Below are positions 1-10,609 of a stretch of DNA of 64,000 nt, piece after piece. Position numbers and translations under genes: made by a program. The notes under the pieces are model-generated. The model had not been told where the DNA came from. It saw nothing but the letters and a program-made list of their open reading frames with translations, and made no database searches. Position 1 is the first letter of the stretch. Each line of letters starts with the position of its first letter. This DNA comes from Arthrobacter sp. AZCC_0090 (GTDB taxonomy: Bacteria; Actinomycetota; Actinomycetes; Actinomycetales; Micrococcaceae): positions 124,001 through 188,000 of the forward strand of contig NZ_JACHEE010000003.1 of the NCBI RefSeq assembly GCF_014207375.1. The letters are read 5' to 3'.

Positions 1-1266
1 GATCACCCGGGCATCGCCGTCGGAAACAAGGTCACCTTCAATGGAACCGTCTACGAGCTGTATCTCCTCTACGACCTGGATACCGCCCAACAAACCCTGG
101 ACGAAATCCAGAATGTGCTGTGGGCGGGTGGCGCCGCCCTCATCCTGATGATCGGCGGTATTGCCTGGTATGTGACCAGGAACGTCGTGAGCCCGGTGAG
201 CCACGCCGCCGTCGTCTCCGAGAAGCTGGCCGCAGGCCAGTTGCAGGAGCGCATGGTGGTCAAGGGTGAAGATGAGGTGGCCAGGCTGGGCGCCTCCTTC
301 AACCACATGGCTGCGAGCCTTCAGGAACAAATTACGCAGTTGGCCACCTTGTCCCAGATGCAGCAGCGATTCGTTTCCGATGTGTCGCATGAATTGCGGA
401 CCCCGCTCACGACAGTCCGGATGGCGGCGGAAGTGCTGTTCGACGCCCGGGATGATTTCGACCCCATCAATAAGCGCTCTGCAGAACTCCTGTACAACCA
501 GGTGGAGCGTTTCCAATCCTTACTCTCGGACCTGCTGGAGATCTCACGCTTCGACGCAGGTGCTGCTGTCCTGGACTCCGAGCCGACCGACATCCTCCAA
601 GTGGTATCCCATGTCATCGACAGCGCCTCGCCAGTCGCCGCGGAGTACGGCTCGGAAGTCCGTCTTACCTCCCGCCACAAACGCATCATCGTGGATATGG
701 ATTCCCGCCGGATCGACCGCATCCTTCGGAACCTGCTGCTCAACGCCGTCGAACACGGCGAGGGGAAACCCGTCCATGTCTCCGTCGCAGCCAACCACGA
801 AGCGGTCGCTGTTTCAGTGCGCGACTTCGGCATAGGGATGAGCCCCGCGGAAGCTGCGCGGGTCTTCGATCGCTTCTGGCGTGCCGATCCCGCCCGCGCC
901 AGGACAACCGGCGGCAGCGGCCTTGGACTTTCCATCGCCGCGGAGGACACCAAGCTTCACAACGGGTGGCTTCAGGCTTGGGGCCGCAAAGGATCCGGTT
1001 CGAACTTCCGCTTGACCTTGCCTCTCAAGAAGGGAGGCACCATTGTGAAATCCCCCTTGCAGCTTGAAGCCGCAGATATCCACTTGCCAGGCGCCGCTCC
1101 CGAACGCCACATGCTCGTCTTGGATGCAGGCGAAGCCCCGCCGGAGCAGGGGTCCCGTGCGGATCAGGAACTGAACGGCCCTTCCGCGACGCCTCCGGCG
1201 CTTCCTCCTGCCTTGCCTCCGGCTCGCAAGGACGATGCCGACAAGACGGGGGACACGGCACTATGA
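1..1266 (+). CDS. mtrB: MtrB sensor histidine kinase (5' end outside window)
   Basis: C-terminal part of the membrane kinase of the MtrAB two-component system, which controls cell-wall and division genes in Actinobacteria. The frame is open from base 1, so the N-terminus and start lie upstream. Visible parts in order: the end of the extracellular sensor region, a transmembrane helix (about bases 115-175), a HAMP linker, the phospho-acceptor H-box (SHELRTP), the N-box ([10 protein letters not shown]), and the G1 and G2 ATP-binding boxes (DFGIGM, GGSGLGL). A Pro-rich tail of about 70 residues follows the kinase core. The stop overlaps the lpqB start (ATGA), the classical mtrA-mtrB-lpqB arrangement. 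mtrA should lie just upstream of the window. Confidence 0.95.
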   Translation, partial: DHPGIAVGNKVTFNGTVYELYLLYDLDTAQQTLDEIQNVLWAGGAALILMIGGIAWYVTRNVVSPVSHAAVVSEKLAAGQLQERMVVKGEDEVARLGASFNHMAASLQEQITQLATLSQMQQRFVSDVSHELRTPLTTVRMAAEVLFDARDDFDPINKRSAELLYNQVERFQSLLSDLLEISRFDAGAAVLDSEPTDILQVVSHVIDSASPVAAEYGSEVRLTSRHKRIIVDMDSRRIDRILRNLLLNAVEHGEGKPVHVSVAANHEAVAVSVRDFGIGMSPAEAARVFDRFWRADPARARTTGGSGLGLSIAAEDTKLHNGWLQAWGRKGSGSNFRLTLPLKKGGTIVKSPLQLEAADIHLPGAAPERHMLVLDAGEAPPEQGSRADQELNGPSATPPALPPALPPARKDDADKTGDTAL

Positions 1267-2999
1267 GTTCCCGACGCTCGTATTCGTCCCGACGCCCTTA
1301 TCTGCTGAGGGCTACAATCGCCGTTCTTGCAGTCCTCGTGGTTGTCCTCAGTTCCTGCGCGCAAATCCCACGCTCCGGTCCAGTGGGGAAGAGCAAGGAC
1401 GAAAGCGCGGGCAACCCGAACGCTCCCGTCTTCTTCCCGCCGCCGCCCCACCCCGGAGCCAGCCCCGCGTCCATCATTGAAGACTTCTACGGTGCTGGCA
1501 GCGGCTACGAAGGCGACTATGCTGTGGCCCGGCAGTACCTGACGCAGTCGCTATCCGTCAGCTGGAAATCCGATAAGCGCACACTCGTTTTCCGCAAAGC
1601 GACAGTCGTCAAAACCGGCGTGGAAAATGAGTTCAAGTACCAGCTCGATCTCGCTTACGCCGTCGACGCCGACGGTGTTGCCTCACAGTTTCCTGAGGGA
1701 ACCACTGAGACAATTCCGGTGACTTTGGAACAGGTCGACGGCGAGTGGCGGATCTCAGCAGTTCCGGACGGTACAGCGATCCCGGAAGAGACGTTCAAAG
1801 TCATCTATGCGGCCCAGCCCATCTATTTCTACGACCCCACTTTTGCGTACGCGGTTCCGGATATCCGCTGGTTCATCAAGAAGAACACCGTCAAGGCGAT
1901 GACCAGTGCATTGCTAGCCGGTCCGGCGCCTTACCTGCGGGGCGCCGTCGTCAGTGCCTTTCCTTCGGGCATGAAGCTGGCCAGGGAATCGGTGCCCGTT
2001 GTTTCGGGAGCAGCCCAAGTTGACTTGTCCGCAAAGGAACTCGTGGACGCCTCTGCCGAAGACAGGCAGCGCATGCAGAATCAGCTGGCGCTGACGTTCC
2101 GCAGCCAACCGGATGTGGTGAACGTTCAGCTCCGGGCGGACCAGGACCTTGTCCGGGTGGAAGACAATGGCTCGGTCCTGCCCCCGGTGCTCGAGAAGAG
2201 TGCACCTGCCCGCCAAATCGCAGTCAGCAACAACGAACTGGTGCGCTACGAGAACAACAGAATCTCGCCCCTCCCGGACATGCAGCCGGTGGCCGGACTG
2301 AACCCGAAGGCTCCCGCAGAGTCCCCGACATCCCAGGCGGTGGCCTTCCTCAATGACGCTGGAACCGTCCTTTATTCGATCATTCCGGGCCAGCCCGCAC
2401 GTCAGTTGACCACAAGGAGCACCCTGAGCCATCCCTCGTTCAGTCCACAGGACTGGGTCTGGACGGCAGGGCCGGGAGCCAGCGGCGCCACCGAGGTCGT
2501 GGCATTCAAGCCATCCAACGTTGCGCAAGGCCAGCCTGTCCCCAGCGTGACGATGACCCCGGCATGGCTGGCCGGGCGCGTGGTGAGGGATTTCCGCATA
2601 TCCCGGGAGGGAGCGCGCGCCCTGGTCATCTCCGAAATGAACGGTAAGTCGTCGGTGCAAGTGACCGGCATCGTCCGGAATCCTGACGGCACACCCAAGG
2701 ATCTGACCGCCCCGATTACCTTGATTTCTTCAGCTCCTGCCGATCAAGGCGTTTGGGTCAATTCCACGACAGTTGCCGTGATGAAGGCTTCATCCAGTCA
2801 AAACGTTGTTCCTGAACTGCTGTCCCTCACGTCCAGCCAGCCGCAGCTGTTACCGGCTTGGCCGAGCCTGACAACCATCAGTGCCGGCAACGGGCCCGAC
2901 CAGATTTTTGGACAGTCGGCGGCCGGGGTGTTCCAGCGGGTGGGCAATGGTTGGGAACTCCAACTCAAGGGTCCGGTGGACCCGGCTTTCCCGGGCTAG
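1263..2999 (+). CDS. lpqB: Lipoprotein LpqB
   Basis: 578-residue lipoprotein that modulates MtrB signalling in mycobacteria. An N-terminal hydrophobic signal ends in a lipobox (LSSC, Cys at about residue 32). It is followed by a GerMN-type domain (about residues 170-290) and a C-terminal LpqB beta-propeller-like region. Start chosen at ATG 1263, which overlaps the mtrB stop by 4 bp (translational coupling). It acts at the outer face of the membrane beside MtrB. Length is normal for the family. The synteny and the lipobox together make the call firm. Confidence 0.95.
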   Translation: MSSRRSYSSRRPYLLRATIAVLAVLVVVLSSCAQIPRSGPVGKSKDESAGNPNAPVFFPPPPHPGASPASIIEDFYGAGSGYEGDYAVARQYLTQSLSVSWKSDKRTLVFRKATVVKTGVENEFKYQLDLAYAVDADGVASQFPEGTTETIPVTLEQVDGEWRISAVPDGTAIPEETFKVIYAAQPIYFYDPTFAYAVPDIRWFIKKNTVKAMTSALLAGPAPYLRGAVVSAFPSGMKLARESVPVVSGAAQVDLSAKELVDASAEDRQRMQNQLALTFRSQPDVVNVQLRADQDLVRVEDNGSVLPPVLEKSAPARQIAVSNNELVRYENNRISPLPDMQPVAGLNPKAPAESPTSQAVAFLNDAGTVLYSIIPGQPARQLTTRSTLSHPSFSPQDWVWTAGPGASGATEVVAFKPSNVAQGQPVPSVTMTPAWLAGRVVRDFRISREGARALVISEMNGKSSVQVTGIVRNPDGTPKDLTAPITLISSAPADQGVWVNSTTVAVMKASSSQNVVPELLSLTSSQPQLLPAWPSLTTISAGNGPDQIFGQSAAGVFQRVGNGWELQLKGPVDPAFPG

Positions 3000-3205
3000 G
3001 GTCCCTTTTGCCGTCACGTTCTCCACATAGCCTGTTGTCCGCATAGGTGTTATCCACATGCGCACGTTCGGTGCTGTTGGCTGTGGGGCAGAAACCGGAT
3101 GCTTGGGGCATGGGGAATGACAACAGGCACCGCCGGGCGTGCGATCCTGATCTTGTTGTCCGGAGCCACGCCGCGCGTCATCGGGGAATTCATCCTGCTC
3201 GTTTG
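3000..3205. other. Intergenic region lpqB-comF
   Basis: 206 bp without a supported gene. An upstream in-frame extension of comF through this stretch is possible but encodes no recognisable domain. The only notable element is a perfect TTATCCACA at 3050-3058. Confidence 0.5.
3050..3058 (+). promoter_or_regulatory. DnaA-box-like nonamer upstream of comF
   Basis: Perfect TTATCCACA, the consensus DnaA-binding nonamer, lying 148 bp before the comF start. Single copy. Two more copies occur in this window, ahead of the two tad gene groups. Function is inferred only. Confidence 0.4.
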
Positions 3206-4093
3206 ATGCGGCTCGGACAGGGCTTGGGTGATGCCCTCACTGAGTTGCTGGCTGTTCTGGCTCCCGTGGAATGCACGTGCTGCGGTGCCGAGGATTCGGC
3301 GCTCTGTGGCGGATGTGCGCGGCAGCTACGTCTTTTGTGCAAGCGCCCTTTCCGCGCTGAAGGGCAAGCACCGGCCTTGCTTACGGTGGATGGCTCCGTG
3401 CTCCTGCCTGTTGTCGCAGCCGGCCACTATCGGGACGAACTTGCTCAAGCACTCCTGTCTTTCAAGCATCTAGGCCAAGGACAACTGGCCTCAACGCTCG
3501 CGCCTGCTTTGGGGAAGGCCATACGGGCAGCCGTTGGAGACAAGGTGGACATCTGTGTGGTCCCGGTGCCCAGCAGCAACGCGGCCTTCCGGCGCCGTGG
3601 ATTCAGTCCGGTCCATCTCTTGCTCGGCCGCTTGCGGCGCCAGGGTGCCTTGCCAGGCCTGGAGGTGAAGGATGCCTTGAAGAAGGGGAGGCCCGGGATT
3701 GCGGTGCAGACCCTCATGCCGGCCCTGCTGGCCCGGTTCCAAGGTTTTGCGGGCCAGGTTGTGAAAGCCTCGCAACGGGCTGGTGTTGGCGTTGGGGCGC
3801 CGGCGCCAGGAAGCGGACAAAAGGGCTTGGGCCGTGGAGACCGTGCGCGCCGCGTCCGCGGCTCCATGACCATTCGGCTTTTCCGGAAAGGTTCTTTGGA
3901 AGGCCGGGTATGCATCATCGTCGACGACGTCCTCACCACGGGCGCCACCCTGGCCGAAGCTGCGCGGGCCGTATCGGCGGCGGGCGGCACGGTGTGTGGC
4001 GCCGTTGTCCTCGCGGCCACTAGACCCCCGGCGGGAAACGAGTTCTCCCAGATGCGCCCTGGGCAACCCAAAATCGACTCAAACAAAAAATAA
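3206..4093 (+). CDS. ComF-family phosphoribosyltransferase
   Basis: Double zinc-ribbon plus phosphoribosyltransferase protein of the ComF/GntX family, position-equivalent to Rv3242c of the mtrB-secA block. The N-terminus carries a Cys cluster (CTCC ... CGGC), and the C-terminus has the PRPP loop (IIVDDVLTTGATL). ATG 3206 is preferred over upstream in-frame codons because it gives a normal family N-terminus (MRLGQGLGD). The 295 residues exceed the roughly 230-240 usual for the family; the extra length is a Gly/Arg-rich insert at about residues 150-220, before the PRPP loop. The molecular role of ComF proteins outside competence is not settled. Confidence 0.85.
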   Translation: MRLGQGLGDALTELLAVLAPVECTCCGAEDSALCGGCARQLRLLCKRPFRAEGQAPALLTVDGSVLLPVVAAGHYRDELAQALLSFKHLGQGQLASTLAPALGKAIRAAVGDKVDICVVPVPSSNAAFRRRGFSPVHLLLGRLRRQGALPGLEVKDALKKGRPGIAVQTLMPALLARFQGFAGQVVKASQRAGVGVGAPAPGSGQKGLGRGDRARRVRGSMTIRLFRKGSLEGRVCIIVDDVLTTGATLAEAARAVSAAGGTVCGAVVLAATRPPAGNEFSQMRPGQPKIDSNKK

Positions 4094-4255
4094 GTGACGA
4101 AAGGGTGAATTACCCGTGGCGATGAACTAACGTCGGTTATGGGTACCAAGAACAGATGTACCTGTCGATAGCGGCTCGGAAAGGGGCTCGACTGTCCGTC
4201 AGATCAGCCCCAAGAAGCGCCCTTATCGTGTCACCTGAGTTGTTTGGAGGGCACC

Positions 4256-4981
4256 ATGGAGTTCATGATCAGCGGCCGTAATCTGACCGTTTCGGATCGC
4301 TTCCGCGAGTATGCAGGCGAGAAGATTTCAAAGATTGAATCGCTTGGGGACAAGGTCCAGAGGGTTGACGCAAAGGTTTCCAAGGAAACCAACCCCCGTC
4401 AGACACCGGGCCAGCTCACGGTGGAAGTTACAGTTCTGGGCCGGGGCCCTGTGATCCGGGCCGAAGCGAGCGCCGCTGACAAGTTTGCCGCCTTTGATCT
4501 CGCCTATAGCAAGCTTCTGGAAAGACTCCGCCGGGCCAAGGACCGCAAGAAGGTCCACCATGGCCGCCACACGCCCAAAGCCGTCCGTGAGGCCACCGCG
4601 GCGCTCGAGCCCGCTAGTGCGAGCGAACCCATCTACGTAGAAGCAAGCAACCACCAGGAGCCAACGACGCCACCGGTGGAGACCTCGCCCTATGATGTCG
4701 ACAACGACATTCCGGCCGGCGATTCCCCGGTCCTGATTCGTCGCAAGGTCTTCCCCGCCGCTTCGCTCACCCTTGATGACGCGGTGGACAACATGGAATT
4801 GGTGGGCCACAATTTCTACCTGTTCGTGGACAAGGAAACCAACACCCCGTCGGTTGTCTATCGCCGCCGCGGCTGGACATATGGAGTAATCACCCTCGAC
4901 TCCACGTGCGAGCCAGGAGACGAACCCGTGGAGGAAAAGATCCACGCTTACCGCTCGAATGACCAGGCTGCCAGAGCCTAG
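4256..4981 (+). CDS. hpf: Long-form ribosome hibernation promoting factor
   Basis: Binds the 30S decoding region and drives 70S dimerisation (100S) or stasis. Residues 1-100 form the S30AE domain (MEFMISGRNLTV ... RRAKDRKK). An acidic/Pro linker follows, then the C-terminal dimerisation domain (about residues 165-225, IRRKVFPAASLTLDDAV, FYLFVDKET). At 241 residues it is the long form. Start chosen at ATG 4256, with GGAGG at 4246-4250; an in-frame TTG at 4244 would sit inside the ribosome-binding site. It keeps the conserved position between comF and secA. Confidence 0.95.
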   Translation: MEFMISGRNLTVSDRFREYAGEKISKIESLGDKVQRVDAKVSKETNPRQTPGQLTVEVTVLGRGPVIRAEASAADKFAAFDLAYSKLLERLRRAKDRKKVHHGRHTPKAVREATAALEPASASEPIYVEASNHQEPTTPPVETSPYDVDNDIPAGDSPVLIRRKVFPAASLTLDDAVDNMELVGHNFYLFVDKETNTPSVVYRRRGWTYGVITLDSTCEPGDEPVEEKIHAYRSNDQAARA

Positions 4982-5013
4982 GCAACATTCGTATCTCCCA
5001 TGAAAGGACTGGC

Positions 5014-6255
5014 ATGGCCGCTTCGCTGAGCCTGTTGCAGGCACGGCGGATCGCATTGGCAGCCCAAGGACTGGACAAGGAACGGCCCACCGGCCCCGTG
5101 AGTTCACGGACGGTGGGCCGCACCTTTGCCCGGCTCCAAGTGGTGCAGATCGACTCCGTCAATGTCCTTACGCGCAGCCACTACCTCCCCTTTTTCTCAA
5201 GGCTCGGCAAGTATGACCGAAGCATCCTCCATACAATGGCCGGGCGAAGTCCGCGGCGCATGATGGAGTACTGGGCGCACGAGGCCAGCTTCATCCGCCC
5301 TGAGCACTTTCAGGACCTGCTGCTGTGGCAAAACCGTACCTGGGTGGGCGCGGCCCACCTGGAGCGCGGAATCCGGGAGGATATGGCGAGCCGTATCCTC
5401 GACGCGCTCGCAAGCGGGCGCCCCATGACGGCCGCCCAATTGACCGCGCACCTGGGGCACGAGGAAGAGCGGCAGCACGACAACTGGGGTTGGAATTGGA
5501 ACTTGGTCAAACAGGTTTTGGAGCACTTGTTTGAAGAGGGGCTCGTGACGGCTGCGTCGAGGACGGAGCAGTTCGAGCGGCGGTACACCCTGACGTCGAG
5601 GGTCCTGCCCGCGGGATCTCCTGCAGTCAACGGCCGCATGGGAGGTTTCCAGGACGGTGACGCTGATCTCCCAGCGGCGGCCATGGACCGGCTGATCGAC
5701 GCCGCAGCCCAGGCCCACGGCATCGGAACAATCCGTTGCTTCGCCGATTACTTCCGGACTCCGGTGAAGCCTGCTGCAGCATCGCTCAGCAGGCTCGTTG
5801 CCGCGGGGCGCCTGGAACCGGTCACTGTGCGGGGCTGGGACCGGCCGGTGTATCGGCACGTGGAAGCCCGGCTTCCCCGCAGTGCCACCGCCCGGGCGCT
5901 GCTCAGCCCGTTTGACTCCCTGGTCTTTGAGCGCCGGAGGCTTGAGGAGCTGTTCGGGTTCCACTACCGGATCGAAATCTACACGCCTGCGGAGAGGCGC
6001 AAGTTCGGTTACTACGTCCTGCCGTTCCTCCTCCGGGATGCAGCGGTCGCCCGAGTAGACCTTAAAGCCGACCGCTCAGCCAAGCAGCTTCTGGTGCGCG
6101 CCGCACATGGTGAACCGAACGCGCCGGGGGACACCGCCGTCGAGCTCTCCGCGGAGCTGCGGCTCATGGCCGATTGGCTCGGGCTCGACGACGTCGTCGT
6201 GTCACCGGGCGGTGATCTCTCCCCGGCGCTGGCCTCGGCAGCGGCCCGAAACTGA
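5014..6255 (+). CDS. YcaQ/AlkX-type winged-helix DNA glycosylase
   Basis: 413-residue member of the HTH_42 (AlkZ/YcaQ) family. Its characterised members unhook interstrand crosslinks and remove N7-alkylated bases. The family catalytic triplet appears as QID in VVQIDSVNVL (about residues 45-55); QxD, rather than QxQ, is typical of the YcaQ/AlkX subgroup. Winged-helix segments follow, and the C-terminus contains the conserved LLSPFDSLVFERRRL stretch. RBS AAAGGA precedes ATG 5014. It stands alone between hpf and secA, an insertion relative to the mycobacterial order. Substrate is inferred from the family. Confidence 0.85.
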   Translation: MAASLSLLQARRIALAAQGLDKERPTGPVSSRTVGRTFARLQVVQIDSVNVLTRSHYLPFFSRLGKYDRSILHTMAGRSPRRMMEYWAHEASFIRPEHFQDLLLWQNRTWVGAAHLERGIREDMASRILDALASGRPMTAAQLTAHLGHEEERQHDNWGWNWNLVKQVLEHLFEEGLVTAASRTEQFERRYTLTSRVLPAGSPAVNGRMGGFQDGDADLPAAAMDRLIDAAAQAHGIGTIRCFADYFRTPVKPAAASLSRLVAAGRLEPVTVRGWDRPVYRHVEARLPRSATARALLSPFDSLVFERRRLEELFGFHYRIEIYTPAERRKFGYYVLPFLLRDAAVARVDLKADRSAKQLLVRAAHGEPNAPGDTAVELSAELRLMADWLGLDDVVVSPGGDLSPALASAAARN

Positions 6256-6388
6256 ATTCCCGGGGTGTCCCCAGGCGCGCCCGGCGCCCGGCTCTCCGCT
6301 CTCAGGGGAACGAGGCCGCGTGGCGTTGGTCTCTCCCGTAGACTGAAACCGCCAGAATTCGGCAGCTTGAGACTGGGAGCAACTTTAC

Positions 6389-9133
6389 GTGGCATCACTT
6401 ATCGAAAAACTTCTCCGCACGGGTGACAAAAAAACCCTGAGGCAACTGCGGACCTATGCCGATTCCATCAACGCCCTCGAAGACTCTTTCAAGACCTTCT
6501 CCGACGCCGAATTGCGCGAAGAGACGGACAGGCTCCGTGCCCGTCACGAGGACGGTGAGCAGCTGGACGAGCTCTTGCCCGAGGCTTTCGCGGCTGTGCG
6601 TGAAGCTTCCTCCCGCACGCTCGGGATGCGCCACTTCGATGTCCAGCTCATGGGTGGGGCTGCCCTTCACCTAGGCAATATCGCCGAGATGAAAACCGGT
6701 GAAGGCAAGACCCTCGTGGCCACTGCTCCGGCCTACCTCAATGCCCTTACAGGCAACGGTGTGCATGTCGTCACAGTCAACGACTACCTCGCCGAATACC
6801 AGTCCGAGCTCATGGGCCGCGTCTACCGCTTCCTGGGCCTCACCAGCGGATGCATCCTCTCCAACCAGGACCCATCAGTGCGCCGGCAGATGTACGCTGC
6901 CGATATTACCTATGGCACCAACAACGAATTCGGTTTCGACTACCTGCGCGACAACATGGCGTGGGACAAATCCGAGCTCGTACAGCGCGGCCACAACTTC
7001 GCGATTGTCGACGAAGTGGACTCCATCCTCATTGACGAGGCCCGCACCCCGCTCATTATTTCCGGTCCTGCCCAAGGTGACACCAACCGCTGGTACAGCG
7101 AATTCGCCAAGGTCGTGTTGCGTCTCCAGCCGGAGACCGACTACGAAGTCGACGAAAAGAAGCGCACCATCGGTGTCCTCGAAGCCGGCATTGAGAAGGT
7201 CGAGGACTACCTCGGCATCCAGAACCTCTACGAATCCGCCAACACCCCGCTCATTGGCTTCCTGAACAACGCCATCAAGGCAAAGGAGCTCTTCAAGCGG
7301 GACAAGGACTACGTCATCCTGGACGGCGAAGTACTCATCGTTGACGAGCACACTGGCCGTATCCTCGCGGGACGGCGTTACAACGAGGGCATGCACCAAG
7401 CGATCGAGGCCAAGGAAAACGTCGAGATCAAGGCTGAGAACCAGACCCTCGCCACGGTGACACTGCAGAACTACTTCCGCATGTACTCCAAGCTCTCGGG
7501 CATGACCGGTACGGCTGAGACCGAAGCCGCCGAGTTCATGAGCACGTACAAGCTTGGTGTGGTGCCCATCCCCACTAACCGGGACATGCAGCGCATCGAT
7601 CAGTCGGACCTCGTGTACAAGAACGAAATCGTGAAGTTCGAAGCCGTGGTGAACGACATCGCGGAGCGGCACGAAAAAGGCCAACCCGTGCTCGTCGGTA
7701 CCACGAGCGTGGAGAAGAGCGAATACCTCGCCAAGCTGCTGGCCAAGGAAGGCATCAGGCACGAGGTCCTGAACGCAAAGAACCATGCACGCGAGGCCGC
7801 CATTGTCGCGCAAGCGGGACGCAAGGGCGCCGTCACGGTCGCTACCAACATGGCCGGCCGTGGTACTGACATCATGCTGGGCGGAAATGCCGAGTTCACG
7901 GCCATCGCCGATCTTGCAGAGCGGGGCCTGGACCCTGAAGAAAACTCCGAGGAGTACGAGGCCGCGTGGCCGGAAGCACTCGAAGCAGCCAAGCAGGCGG
8001 TCAAGGACGAGCATGAGGAAGTGCTTGAACTTGGCGGGCTGTATGTATTGGGCACGGAGCGCCACGAATCCCGTCGCATCGACAACCAGCTCCGTGGCCG
8101 CTCGGGCCGCCAGGGTGACCCGGGGGAGTCCCGTTTCTACCTCTCGCTGACCGACGACCTCATGAGGCTCTTCAACTCCGGTGCCGCCGAGCGCCTTATG
8201 AACAGCTCGGTGCCGGACGACGTTGCCCTCGAATCCAAGCTTGTGTCCCGTGCAATCGCTTCGGCCCAGGGCCAGGTTGAAGGGCGGAACGCTGAGCAGC
8301 GTAAGAACGTCCTCAAGTACGACGACGTCCTGAACCGCCAGCGTGAAGCCATCTACGGCGACCGTCGCAGGATCCTGGAAGGCGACGATCTGCACGAAAA
8401 GGTCCAGTTCTTCCTCGAAGACACCATCAACGCCCTGATCGATGCCGCGACCGCGGACGGAACCGGCGATGATTGGGACTTCCACCAGCTGTGGACCAAC
8501 CTCAAGACGCTGTACCCGGTGACTGTTACGGCCCAGGACATCATTGACGAAGCCGGCGGCAAGGCCCGCGTGTCCGTTGAATTCCTCAAAAACGAGATCC
8601 TTTCTGACGCGCAGCTCGTTTACAAGGAGCGGGAAGAAGCCATTGGCGCCGAGAACATGCGCGAGCTTGAGCGCAGGGTTGTCCTCTCGGTCCTTGGACG
8701 CAAGTGGCAGGAACACCTCTATGAGATGGACTACCTCAAAGAGGGCATTGGCCTGCGCGCCATGGCCCAAAGGGATCCCCTCGTCGAGTACCAGCGCGAA
8801 GGATTCATGATGTTCCAGAGCATGATGGAGGCCATCCGAGAGGAGAGCGTCGGCTTCCTCTACAACCTGGAAGTCGAAGTAACGCCCGCCGAAGACGTGG
8901 TGATCGTCGACGGCAGCCCCGAAGGCGGTCACGTCGAACATCACGATCCGCAAATTCGCGCGGCCGGCCTCGAAGCTCCGGAGAAACCGGTTCAGCTGCA
9001 GTACACGGCGCCCGGTGAAGACGGTGCGAGCCAGACCCGGGTGGAAGGCCGGTCCTCGGGGCGCTCGGGCAACCCCGCCAAGGCCGCCGCCGAAGACAAG
9101 CAGCGCGGGACCAGCAAGAAGAAGCGCCGCTGA
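6389..9133 (+). CDS. secA: Preprotein translocase ATPase SecA
   Basis: 914-residue motor of the Sec pathway, acting at the inner membrane with SecYEG. Seen: Q-motif region, Walker A ([11 protein letters not shown]), DEAD-type Walker B ([12 protein letters not shown]), preprotein cross-linking domain, second nucleotide-binding fold ([20 protein letters not shown]), and the helical scaffold/wing region. The C-terminus ends in a basic tail (KKKRR) and lacks the Cys-rich zinc-binding SEC-C domain, as usual for actinobacterial SecA1. GTG start at 6389 with GGGAG nine bases upstream; a TAGACT -10-like hexamer lies at 6339-6344. A perfect stem-loop follows the stop. Confidence 0.97.
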   Translation: MASLIEKLLRTGDKKTLRQLRTYADSINALEDSFKTFSDAELREETDRLRARHEDGEQLDELLPEAFAAVREASSRTLGMRHFDVQLMGGAALHLGNIAEMKTGEGKTLVATAPAYLNALTGNGVHVVTVNDYLAEYQSELMGRVYRFLGLTSGCILSNQDPSVRRQMYAADITYGTNNEFGFDYLRDNMAWDKSELVQRGHNFAIVDEVDSILIDEARTPLIISGPAQGDTNRWYSEFAKVVLRLQPETDYEVDEKKRTIGVLEAGIEKVEDYLGIQNLYESANTPLIGFLNNAIKAKELFKRDKDYVILDGEVLIVDEHTGRILAGRRYNEGMHQAIEAKENVEIKAENQTLATVTLQNYFRMYSKLSGMTGTAETEAAEFMSTYKLGVVPIPTNRDMQRIDQSDLVYKNEIVKFEAVVNDIAERHEKGQPVLVGTTSVEKSEYLAKLLAKEGIRHEVLNAKNHAREAAIVAQAGRKGAVTVATNMAGRGTDIMLGGNAEFTAIADLAERGLDPEENSEEYEAAWPEALEAAKQAVKDEHEEVLELGGLYVLGTERHESRRIDNQLRGRSGRQGDPGESRFYLSLTDDLMRLFNSGAAERLMNSSVPDDVALESKLVSRAIASAQGQVEGRNAEQRKNVLKYDDVLNRQREAIYGDRRRILEGDDLHEKVQFFLEDTINALIDAATADGTGDDWDFHQLWTNLKTLYPVTVTAQDIIDEAGGKARVSVEFLKNEILSDAQLVYKEREEAIGAENMRELERRVVLSVLGRKWQEHLYEMDYLKEGIGLRAMAQRDPLVEYQREGFMMFQSMMEAIREESVGFLYNLEVEVTPAEDVVIVDGSPEGGHVEHHDPQIRAAGLEAPEKPVQLQYTAPGEDGASQTRVEGRSSGRSGNPAKAAAEDKQRGTSKKKRR

Positions 9134-9150
9134 CCCCGGCCGTACGCTGC

Positions 9151-9196
9151 GAAACGGAGAAGGACCAGAACCTCTGTTCTGGTCCTTCTCCGTTTC
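9151..9196. terminator. Bidirectional terminator between secA and the Rv3235-like gene
   Basis: Perfect 20-bp inverted repeat (arms 9151-9170 and 9177-9196) with a 6-nt loop at 9171-9176. It sits between the convergent stops of secA and the minus-strand gene. No long T-run follows on either side, but the stem is very stable. Confidence 0.85.
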
Positions 9197-9221
9197 CCGA
9201 GACGTCCTAGGGGACGCTGCG

Positions 9222-9737
9222 TCAGCCAATTTCGAGGGCAGTGACCTTCCACGCGCCATTGCTTCCTTCAAGCCGCATGGCTACGGCGCGGGAGCGGAGT
9301 TCTTCGGAGATAACCACGCTTGCCTCGTACACTCCCTCCTTCACGGTGCAGACACGAACTGAGCGGACCACCGGACTGCGGTGAAGCCGTGATCGTCCGG
9401 CCAGGGACCGGGCCGCATGGGCTCGCGTCAGTGCCGCCCGGTGCTGGAGTGCGCTGAGGCATCGCGGGTCCAGGGACCGCGAGAGCTGCTGGACAGGCCG
9501 CGTGCCCGCAAGGACTTCGATTGAGGCCTGGGCGATACTGCGGGCCAGCGTGCGCAATTCACCATCAAGGCTGATCACGTCGGCCACCTTGCGGGCAGAA
9601 GACCGCCCCGTAGCGGAAGAACTCCCCGGCCGGGCTGTGGCGCGAGACGATTCCCCGGTTGCTGGAGGAACGATTCGTGGCGAAGTCACCGTCCGGGATG
9701 CATCGGGCAGGGCATGGATAGCTGATGTTGCGCTCAT
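9222..9737 (-). CDS. Rv3235-like conserved actinobacterial protein
   Basis: 171 residues. The first 55 are low-complexity (Ser/Ala/Arg/Pro), followed by a conserved domain (about residues 55-170) with a helical first half and a beta-rich end (VYEASVVISEELRSRAVAMRLEG). It resembles the Rv3235 family found near secA in Actinobacteria; no biochemical function is known. GAGG at a good distance precedes ATG 9737. It is downstream of the LysM gene on the same strand, 72 bp apart, and probably cotranscribed with it. Family assignment rests on position and sequence style, so it is moderate. Confidence 0.7.
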   Translation of the reverse strand: MSATSAIHALPDASRTVTSPRIVPPATGESSRATARPGSSSATGRSSARKVADVISLDGELRTLARSIAQASIEVLAGTRPVQQLSRSLDPRCLSALQHRAALTRAHAARSLAGRSRLHRSPVVRSVRVCTVKEGVYEASVVISEELRSRAVAMRLEGSNGAWKVTALEIG

Positions 9738-9809
9738 GGATTTCCTCGATTGAATCGATGGGTTGCTGGCGGATGGCGGGTTGGCAGCGGACGGTGTGGT
9801 TCCGGCGGC

Positions 9810-10592
9810 TCAGGTACGGGGCGGTGGTTGGAGGATTTGACCAGGGAACAGGAGCCCAGGGTCGTCTCCTATGACTTGTCGGTTTGCGGCGTGCCACTTT
9901 GGCCAGTGGAGGGCAATGTCGACGTCGCTGGCCATCGGGCCAAGCTGCCGCGCCGCAATTGACCATAATGAATCGCCCCGGCTCACCACCACAGTGCCCT
10001 GACCCGGGGAGACTGGCTCTTCCGCGGTCCGCTGCGGTACGGATCCCAGGAGCCCCGGCTCGCCGGTGGTTGCACGGGGTTGCCAGCGCGGCTCGACCTT
10101 CGAAGGATCGGACGCAATTGATGGCAGGGTTGAAGGGTGCGTAGAGGGGGCTGGTGCCCACTGGGCGGAAATGCTGGTGGATAGTGTGGTTTCGGCAGCC
10201 GGGCTCCACGCGGGTTCAACTGGTGAGGGGGCTGCATTTGCCATCGGAATTCCCACCAGATTCAGGCCAAGAATTGCTGCTGCCAGCCTGCGCATGAAGG
10301 CGGGGCTGAGTTTGGCAGCGGTGCGGGTGGTGCGGCCTGTACCCGATTGCTGGAAGACCGCGGCGGCAACCGCCAGGAGTAATGTCGCTATCCACCAGGC
10401 GACGATCGCCAGACCGACGCCGGTCGCAACAAATCCTAGGAAATCTTCAGCCATGGGTGTTTGGTGACGGCCTGCTGCGGCCTGCCATCGGTCAGTCAGG
10501 ATCAGGCCGGTGGCAGCGAGCGAAAGGCCGAGAATCAGGATGGTCGCTGCCATCGCAGCGTCGTTCCGAATGGTTGTGTTGGTCTGTTCCAT
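9810..10592 (-). CDS. Membrane-anchored LysM-domain protein
   Basis: 260 residues. Two hydrophobic helices lie at about residues 15-33 and 50-75, then a Pro/Ser/Thr-rich extracellular linker, then one C-terminal LysM domain (VVVSRGDSLWSIAARQLG ... LLFPGQIL) at about residues 200-255, which should bind peptidoglycan. RBS AAGGGG precedes ATG 10592. Its upstream region contains five TTGA motifs at exact 10-bp spacing, suggesting dedicated regulation. It precedes the Rv3235-like gene on the same strand. Confidence 0.8.
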   Translation of the reverse strand: MEQTNTTIRNDAAMAATILILGLSLAATGLILTDRWQAAAGRHQTPMAEDFLGFVATGVGLAIVAWWIATLLLAVAAAVFQQSGTGRTTRTAAKLSPAFMRRLAAAILGLNLVGIPMANAAPSPVEPAWSPAAETTLSTSISAQWAPAPSTHPSTLPSIASDPSKVEPRWQPRATTGEPGLLGSVPQRTAEEPVSPGQGTVVVSRGDSLWSIAARQLGPMASDVDIALHWPKWHAANRQVIGDDPGLLFPGQILQPPPRT

Positions 10593-10609
10593 GGGTTCCC
10601 CTTACCCAA

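Noticed and set aside
3047..3205. Longer N-terminus for the ComF protein
   Set aside because: The upstream frame is open but encodes a non-family-like sequence and overlaps the DnaA-box-like nonamer; the later ATG fits the family.
4140..4145. Stress-sigma (SigB/SigF) -10 GGGTAC upstream of hpf
   Set aside because: No matching GTTT-type -35 at the expected distance, so the hexamer alone is not enough.
6875..9271. A 798-codon open frame antisense to secA
   Set aside because: It mirrors the codon bias of secA, has no domain-like composition, runs through the terminator stem, and secA is unambiguous on the other strand.
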